DNA from: VFMC01 sp050248155
GTDB lineage: Bacteria; Actinomycetota; Acidimicrobiia; Acidimicrobiales; Ilumatobacteraceae
DNA length: 64,000 bases
Assembly (NCBI GenBank): GCA_050248155.1
Contig: JBFWSW010000021.1
Span: 3,780 to 67,779, forward strand
Direction: 5' to 3'
Shown here: positions 61,401 through 64,000 of the stretch, one piece after another
Numbering within the stretch: position 1 is the stretch's first letter
How the letters are laid out: each line of letters starts with the position of its first letter
Translations under genes and position numbers: made by a program
Notes under the pieces: model-generated
The model's input: only the letters and a program-made list of their open reading frames with translations
Told to the model about the DNA's origin: nothing
Database searches by the model: none

Positions 61401-62804
61401 GTGAGCGTCCGGTGGCAGCCCGTCGGCGACCTGCAGGTCTGCGTGCTCGCGCTCATGACGATGCTCGGTGTCTGGGTCGGCAGCCGCGTGTGGCAGGTGG
61501 GCATCGCGCTGGCTGTGCTCTGGATGCTCACGAGGCGTGCGAGGGTGCCGATACGACGCGACCTGGCGGTCGTCACACTGGTCCTGGTGGTCGCGGGCGG
61601 CGTGTCGTCCGCTCGCGCATGGGCCGCAGCACACCCGCGTGCGCTCGGCCCCTTCCAGGGATGGGCCACCGTCATGTCCGACCCGGTCCCGTTCGGCGCT
61701 GGGCTGCGCGTGGTGCTCGAGATCGAGGGCGAGCGATTCGACGCGACCGTCTACGGCTCGGCGCGACGCCGTCTCGAGCCGCGCCAGGCGGGAGAGCGCG
61801 TGGAGATCGTCGGCGAGCGCCGCGCCGCCACCGGGCCATGGGCGCGTCGCTCGCAGGTGCGCCACGTGGTGGGCGAGGTGACCATCGATCGTGTCGGTGC
61901 GTGGAGCGACGGCACACCGATGTCGCTGGCCAGCAACCGCCTGCGGCGCACGTTGCGTGACTCGGCCGAGCGGTCGATGCCCGCTGATCGATCCGCGCTC
62001 TTCACCGGTCTCGTCATCGGCGACGACACGCGCCAGCCACCACGGATGATCGACGAGTTCCGGGCGTCCGGCCTGAGCCATCTCACCGCCGTCTCGGGCC
62101 AGAACGTCGCGTTCGTCCTGGCGGTGGTGGGCATCGGGCTGCGCTCGTTGTCGCGCTGGTGGCGACTCGGCGCGACGTGCGCGGTGATCGCGTGGTTCGT
62201 GGTGCTCACGAGGGTCGAGCCGTCGGTGCTGCGCGCCGGGACGATGGCGGCGTTCTCGGCGGTCGGCTTCGCTCTCGGGCGCGAGCGCACGGCGACGCGC
62301 ACGCTCGGCCTCGCGGTCATCGTGCTGGTGCTGTTCGATCCGCTGCTGGTGTGGTCGGTGGGGTTCTGGCTGTCGGTGGGCGCGACCTTCGGCGTCAGCG
62401 CGATCGCACCGCGCATCGAACCGCTGCTGCGCGGCCCACACTGGCTGGTCGCGCCGCTGTCGGTCACCCTCGGTGCGCAGATCGGGGTGCTCGCGCCGTC
62501 GTGGCTGGTCTTCGGCCGCATGCCCCCGCTGGGCATCGTCGCCAACCTGCTCGCGGTTCCGGTCGCCGGCTTCGTCATGCTCTACGGCATCCCGGCGGGC
62601 CTCGTGGGAGCGCTGCCGGTCGGTGTGCTCGGCGAGATCGTGATGTGGCCGGCATCGGTCGGCACGAGGTGGGTGGCGACCGTTGCCGGGTTGACCGCCC
62701 GACTCCAACCGACGGGTCGCGGTGCGGTGGCAGTGTGGCTCGTGCAGCTCGGGCTGCTGGCCGTGCTGCTCAGGCCAGATCGAGCCCGAGAGGGGGCGCG
62801 CTGA
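61401..62804 (+). CDS. comEC: ComEC/Rec2-like competence protein without the metallo-beta-lactamase domain
   Basis: A 467-residue membrane protein. An N-terminal pair of helices, a DUF4131-like OB part (GWATVMSDPVPFGAGLR...ERFDATVYG), then the competence domain with FTGLVIGDDTRQPPRMIDEFRASGLSHLTAVSGQNVAFVLAV, a close match to the ComEC core. It should form the DNA channel. It ends at 467 residues, with no C-terminal nuclease-like lactamase domain. GTG 61401 is chosen since ATG 61347 overlaps the divergent gene. Confidence 0.88.
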   Translation: MSVRWQPVGDLQVCVLALMTMLGVWVGSRVWQVGIALAVLWMLTRRARVPIRRDLAVVTLVLVVAGGVSSARAWAAAHPRALGPFQGWATVMSDPVPFGAGLRVVLEIEGERFDATVYGSARRRLEPRQAGERVEIVGERRAATGPWARRSQVRHVVGEVTIDRVGAWSDGTPMSLASNRLRRTLRDSAERSMPADRSALFTGLVIGDDTRQPPRMIDEFRASGLSHLTAVSGQNVAFVLAVVGIGLRSLSRWWRLGATCAVIAWFVVLTRVEPSVLRAGTMAAFSAVGFALGRERTATRTLGLAVIVLVLFDPLLVWSVGFWLSVGATFGVSAIAPRIEPLLRGPHWLVAPLSVTLGAQIGVLAPSWLVFGRMPPLGIVANLLAVPVAGFVMLYGIPAGLVGALPVGVLGEIVMWPASVGTRWVATVAGLTARLQPTGRGAVAVWLVQLGLLAVLLRPDRAREGAR

Positions 62805-62890
62805 CCACCACGGCGGTGGTCCGAGTGCCCCCGCTCCGGTGCTCGTTCACGGGCAGGCGGCTCGGACGGGGCTGCCGTACGATGGCCCCG

Positions 62891-63862
62891 ATGGCGGTGC
62901 ACCTCGTTTCCGGCGACGACGAGTCGCTCGTCCACACTGGCGTGACCGAGCTCGTGCACCGCCTCGTCGGCGACGGCGACCGGACGTTGATGGTCGACGA
63001 CTTCGACGGTGCCGAGTACGAGCTGCGCGCGGTGGTCGACGCCGCGCAGACGCCGCCCTTCCTCACCGCGTCGCGCGTGGTGGTCGCCCGCGACATCGGC
63101 CGGTTCAACGCCGACGAGCTCGAGCCGCTGCTGCGGTACCTGCAGGACCCGCTCGACACGACCGACCTCGTGCTGGCCGCGGGCGGTGGCCGGATGGCGA
63201 AGTCGCTGTCCGAAGCAGTGAAGGGCGCTGGTGCCGACGTGCTCGACACCACGGCTCCGACCAGAGCGCGCGACCGCACCGCGTGGATCGAGCAGCAGAT
63301 CGCCGCGGCCGGCCTGCGCATCGACGGGGGAGCGCTCCAGGCCGTTGCTGGTTGGATGGGCGAGGACGCCGGCCGCTTGCAAGGTGTCATCGACACCCTC
63401 GTCAGCACTTACGGGACGGGCCACAAGTTGAAGGCCGACGACCTGAAGCCGTTCCTCGGAGAAGCCGGCGGCGTGCCCCCGTGGGACCTGACCGACGCGA
63501 TCGACCGTGGCGACACGACGCTGTCACTGACGCTGCTGCATCGCATGACCGGCTCCGGTGACCGCCACCCGCTCCAGGTGATGGCCATCCTCCACGGCCA
63601 CTACACGCGCCTGTTGAAGCTCGACGGGTCGGACGCCTCCGACGAAGCGTCTGCCGCCCGGGTGCTCGGCATCAAGCCCGGCTTCCCCGCGCGCAAGGCG
63701 CTCGACCAGTACCGCCGGCTGAGCGGGACCGGCGTGTCACGCGCCATCTCGCTCATGGCACAGGCCGACCTCGACCTGCGCGGCGAGAAGGACTGGCCGG
63801 ACTCGCTGGTGATGGAGGTGCTCGTCGCCCGCCTGTCCAAGCTCAGCCCCGCCCGCGGCTGA
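62891..63862 (+). CDS. holA: DNA polymerase III subunit delta
   Basis: A 323-residue clamp-loader subunit. VHLVSGDDESLVHTGVTELV starts domain 1, with TPPFLTASRVVVARDIGRFNADELEPLLRYL and LVLAAGGGRMAKSLSEAVKG, then the helical domain 3. It opens the sliding clamp during replication. The comEA-comEC-holA order is common. TACGAT lies seven bases before ATG 62891, so I prefer it to ATG 62882, which overlaps the box. Confidence 0.9.
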   Translation: MAVHLVSGDDESLVHTGVTELVHRLVGDGDRTLMVDDFDGAEYELRAVVDAAQTPPFLTASRVVVARDIGRFNADELEPLLRYLQDPLDTTDLVLAAGGGRMAKSLSEAVKGAGADVLDTTAPTRARDRTAWIEQQIAAAGLRIDGGALQAVAGWMGEDAGRLQGVIDTLVSTYGTGHKLKADDLKPFLGEAGGVPPWDLTDAIDRGDTTLSLTLLHRMTGSGDRHPLQVMAILHGHYTRLLKLDGSDASDEASAARVLGIKPGFPARKALDQYRRLSGTGVSRAISLMAQADLDLRGEKDWPDSLVMEVLVARLSKLSPARG

Positions 63863-64000
63863 CGGCACCCGAAAAAGCGGCTCTGCGCGATGAACGCTGG
63901 GGGTGTTCGATGAGCCGGGCCGGTTCGTAGGGTCCACCACGAGTGCCGGAGGCCTCGCCATTCTGCGGATTGCTGGATCTGCAAACGGGAGGCCTCCGAC
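63863..64000. other. Non-coding right edge with a repeated GGAGGCCTC
   Basis: No convincing gene is seen in the last 138 bases. GGAGGCCTC occurs twice, 40 bases apart (63948-63956 and 63988-63996); its core AGGCCT is self-complementary. A leader or promoter region for a gene beyond the window is possible. Confidence 0.4.

Noticed and set aside
1..64000. CRISPR array
   Set aside because: No regularly spaced repeat of 24-40 bases was seen; the only tandem repeat is the coding 15-bp minisatellite at 4946-5005.

Overview
This looks like a chromosomal segment of a high-GC actinobacterium, most likely from the class Acidimicrobiia (Ilumatobacter-like). That placement is inferred from gene content and style, not from a marker gene: three F420-type luciferase-like oxidoreductases, a UvrD helicase carrying an HRDC domain, heterodimeric lycopene cyclase genes, secreted proteins with actinobacterial PARLLETR-type repeats, and many genes whose -10 box lies 5-8 bases before the start codon.

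Positions 1 to about 3,523 are accessory DNA of visibly lower GC content. They hold the first 430 codons of an SMC/OLD-like AAA ATPase (open at the left edge), a small serine recombinase behind a cluster of palindromes, a coupled hypothetical gene, and a 525-bp element with 27-bp inverted ends that carries one small gene. The segment ends at a copy of the 3' end of a tmRNA/tRNA-like gene. I read it as the right end of an element integrated at ssrA.

From 3.8 kb onward the DNA is core-like. At 3.8-7.6 kb a leftward envelope/stress run holds a tiny membrane protein, two PRC-barrel proteins, a universal stress protein, a DedA protein and a duplicated Met/His-rich lipoprotein. At 7.7-21.7 kb are an acyl-CoA dehydrogenase, two LLM oxidoreductases, a frameshifted AAA/TPR regulator, a methyltransferase and nitrilase pair, a MarR regulator, a ClC-type channel with CBS domains, a thioredoxin-CcdA fusion and a TetR/MFS efflux pair. 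At 21.8-23.9 kb lie amt-glnB and a winged-helix regulator. At 24.0-29.6 kb is a complete carotenoid locus: crtYc-crtYd-crtZ converges on crtE-crtI-crtB, and a MerR-DICT regulator is divergent from crtE. This set should take FPP/GGPP through phytoene and lycopene to a cyclised, hydroxylated carotenoid.

At 29.6-44.5 kb are small metabolic, repair and envelope genes (PfpI/DJ-1, FMN split barrel, OafA-type acyltransferase, DUF2630, DUF4389, EamA, PAP2, AlkB, DDAH, HATPase), two large divergent secreted proteins (GH26-PKD and a TIM-barrel-like protein with three repeats), MtfA and an IPNS-like dioxygenase. At 44.6-64.0 kb are leuS, a fatty acyl-AMP ligase, an HDAC-like hydrolase, UvrD-HRDC, YihY, an LLM oxidoreductase, LysR, PAC2, an aminoglycoside-phosphotransferase-like protein, a CnoX-like thioredoxin, a mini-metalloprotease-like protein, comEA, a short comEC and holA.

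No CRISPR array, rRNA gene or complete tRNA gene was seen. Assignments come from reading sequence and motifs; no database search was run.
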